Of a stretch of DNA of 6,052 bases, positions 4,849 to 6,052 are shown in pieces. Made by a program: the position numbers and the translations under genes. How positions within the stretch are numbered: the stretch's first letter is position 1; each line of letters begins with the position of its first letter. The DNA comes from Thermoplasmata archaeon (lineage in GTDB: Archaea > Thermoplasmatota > Thermoplasmata > Lutacidiplasmatales > UBA184). The notes beneath the pieces were generated by a model, which saw only the letters and a list, made by a program, of their open reading frames with translations, was not told the DNA's origin and ran no database searches. The DNA is taken from positions 1 to 6,052 of the forward strand of contig JASHSX010000126.1 of the NCBI GenBank assembly GCA_030040865.1. Reading direction: 5' to 3'.

Positions 4849-5400
4849 ATGCCGGTCCTCGAAGGACCGCACCTGCGCCTTCGCCCGCCGGCGCCCGACG
4901 ACTACGCCGCGATCTTCGCGTGGTACAACGACCCCGAGATCGTCGCGCCCTTCGACCGCTTCACGACCGACACCTACGACGGGATGGCGCGATCGATCGA
5001 GACCGCCCCGGACGACCCGGCCTCGCTCGCGCCGCGGTTCGCCGTCGAACGACGCGACACGCCCGGTGCGATCGGAATCGTCGGCCACTACCGGGCCCAC
5101 CCCGTCCTCGAGTTCACCGACGTCTGGTACGTGCTCGGCGAGCCGAGCGCCCGAGGCCACGGCTTCGGTCGAGAGGCCGTCGAGCTCATGGTGACCCACC
5201 TGTTCGCGACGGGGACCGAGCAGCGCATCGGCGCGACGTGCGACGTCGCGAACGTGCCGTCGTATCGGCTCCTGGAGGGGCTCGGTTTCCGCCGGGAAGG
5301 GACGCTGCGGAGCGCCCTCTTCCACCACGGCGGATGGCACGACATCTACGTCTACGGGGTCACGGCGCCCGAGTGGGCGCAGCGACGTCCGCGAGCGTGA
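4849..5400 (+). CDS. GNAT acetyltransferase, RimJ/RimL type, 183 aa
   Basis: Predicted to move an acetyl group from acetyl-CoA to an amine: a protein N-terminus, a small molecule or an antibiotic. The opening LEGPHLRLRPPAPDDYAAIFAWYNDPEI (residues 4-31) is typical of the RimJ/RimL branch and sets the start at ATG 4849. GAIGIVGHYR (73-82) and the DVWYVLGEPSARGHGFGREA block (91-110) follow. The latter carries the acetyl-CoA pyrophosphate loop R-G-H-G-F-G at 102-107. DVANVPSYRLLEGLGFRREG (132-151) is the conserved GNAT C-terminal block, and the ending HGGWHDIYVYGV matches the family. Length is normal and there is no membrane segment. It begins 8 bp after the winged-helix gene, so it is probably in the same operon. 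Its last 41 bp overlap the end of the convergent AlaX gene. The substrate cannot be inferred. Confidence 0.88.
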   Translation: MPVLEGPHLRLRPPAPDDYAAIFAWYNDPEIVAPFDRFTTDTYDGMARSIETAPDDPASLAPRFAVERRDTPGAIGIVGHYRAHPVLEFTDVWYVLGEPSARGHGFGREAVELMVTHLFATGTEQRIGATCDVANVPSYRLLEGLGFRREGTLRSALFHHGGWHDIYVYGVTAPEWAQRRPRA

Positions 5401-6052
5401 GCACGACGCGCTCGCCGCCCCGCTCGCGACGCAGCCGGATCGGCCCGAGCTCGCCGGTCGACCGGAGATGGGTTCCCCCGCACGGACAGACGTCGGTCGC
5501 ATCGATCTCGACGACCCGGACCGGGTCGACGGCCGGCGGAAGCGGTACGAGGCCGACCCGCTCGGCTGCGGGATTCCGGTCCCACTCCGCGCGGGGAACG
5601 TAGCGGATCGACAGGGCCCGCGGGTCCGTGACCGCGGCGCTCAGGTCGTCCGACAGCGGGCCCATCAACTCCTCGGCGAGCGGTCCCTCGAGGTCGAGCA
5701 GCGCCTCGGTGCCCGCCATCGTGGCGCGCCGCGTGCGCAGCCGGGCGCGTCCGAAGATGCGCGCACTGAGGAGATGCTGGCCCGTGTGCAGGCGCATGTG
5801 GCGGAACCGACGCTCCCAGTCGATCGTGCCTTCGACCACGTCGCCGACGCGCACGCCGCCGAGCGGCGGGACCGAGGCCCGGACGCGGTGGACCACGGAG
5901 GCGCCGGATTTCGACACATCGACCACCTCGAGGGCGTCGGCGGCCCCGCGCAGGCTCCCTCGATCGTGGGGCTGGCCGCCGCCCGTGGGGTAGAAGTAGG
6001 TCCGGTCGAGGACGACTCCGCCCGGCGGCAGCGCCCGGACGGTGGCACGAAA
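5360..6052 (-). CDS. alaX: Alanyl-tRNA editing protein AlaX, 5' end beyond the window
   Basis: This is a free-standing editing domain related to AlaRS and ThrRS that deacylates mischarged tRNA(Ala), mainly Ser-tRNA(Ala), in the cytosol. The frame is open to the right edge, and 230 residues are visible. It begins inside the family (FRATVRALPPGGVVLDRTYFYP at the edge, from which the first 10-20 residues seem to be missing). TYFYPTGGGQPHDRG (visible residues 18-32) is the conserved glycine-rich block. RLHTGQHLLSA gives the HxxxH zinc pair (codons near 5788 and 5776), and DVCPCGGTH gives the CxxxH pair (Cys at about 5482-5480). The body length fits the middle-sized AlaX class, without the AlaRS C-terminal extension. 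Its stop TGA (5362-5360) lies inside the acetyltransferase gene on the other strand, giving a 41-bp tail-to-tail overlap. The last residues (AAPTRAP) are outside the conserved part. Confidence 0.92.
   Translation of the reverse strand, partial: FRATVRALPPGGVVLDRTYFYPTGGGQPHDRGSLRGAADALEVVDVSKSGASVVHRVRASVPPLGGVRVGDVVEGTIDWERRFRHMRLHTGQHLLSARIFGRARLRTRRATMAGTEALLDLEGPLAEELMGPLSDDLSAAVTDPRALSIRYVPRAEWDRNPAAERVGLVPLPPAVDPVRVVEIDATDVCPCGGTHLRSTGELGPIRLRRERGGERVVLTLADVAAPTRAP

Overview
The window is very GC-rich (G or C at most third codon positions) and reads as an archaeal chromosome segment. The evidence is archaeal-style TATA elements about 25-32 nt upstream of several start codons, a clear TATATAAA box in one intergenic region, a long-type FKBP peptidyl-prolyl isomerase, and a free-standing AlaX editing protein. 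The proteins do not have the strongly acidic bias of haloarchaea. A high-GC Thermoplasmatota-like archaeon is my best guess, but that lineage is inference. I see no rRNA, tRNA, CRISPR array, insertion sequence or phage gene.

Layout, left to right. Minus strand: a 43-residue single-span membrane peptide (10-141), an FKBP-type isomerase of 301 residues (191-1096) and a GT2-family glycosyltransferase (1174-2022). An 82-bp divergent region follows, with a TATA-like palindrome and a GC-rich dyad. Plus strand: a GT4-family glycosyltransferase starting at GTG 2105 (to 3157). It meets tail-to-tail, 2 bp apart, a minus-strand NAD-dependent sugar-nucleotide epimerase/dehydratase (3160-4128). Next is a second divergent region with a TATATA core that could fire both ways. 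Plus strand again: a tight three-gene run of a 74-residue protein of unknown function (4216-4440), a winged-helix-like protein (4463-4840) and a RimJ/RimL-type GNAT acetyltransferase (4849-5400). The acetyltransferase gene overlaps by 41 bp, tail-to-tail, the 3' end of an AlaX gene on the minus strand that runs off the right edge.

The two glycosyltransferases and the epimerase form a small sugar-handling neighbourhood, probably for surface polysaccharide, glycolipid or protein glycosylation, although they lie in three transcription units. The 74-aa/winged-helix/GNAT run is the least explained part of the window and the best candidate for something undescribed. Its leader can be folded so that the Shine-Dalgarno sequence of the first gene is hidden. 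Most of the window is otherwise ordinary housekeeping and accessory content.
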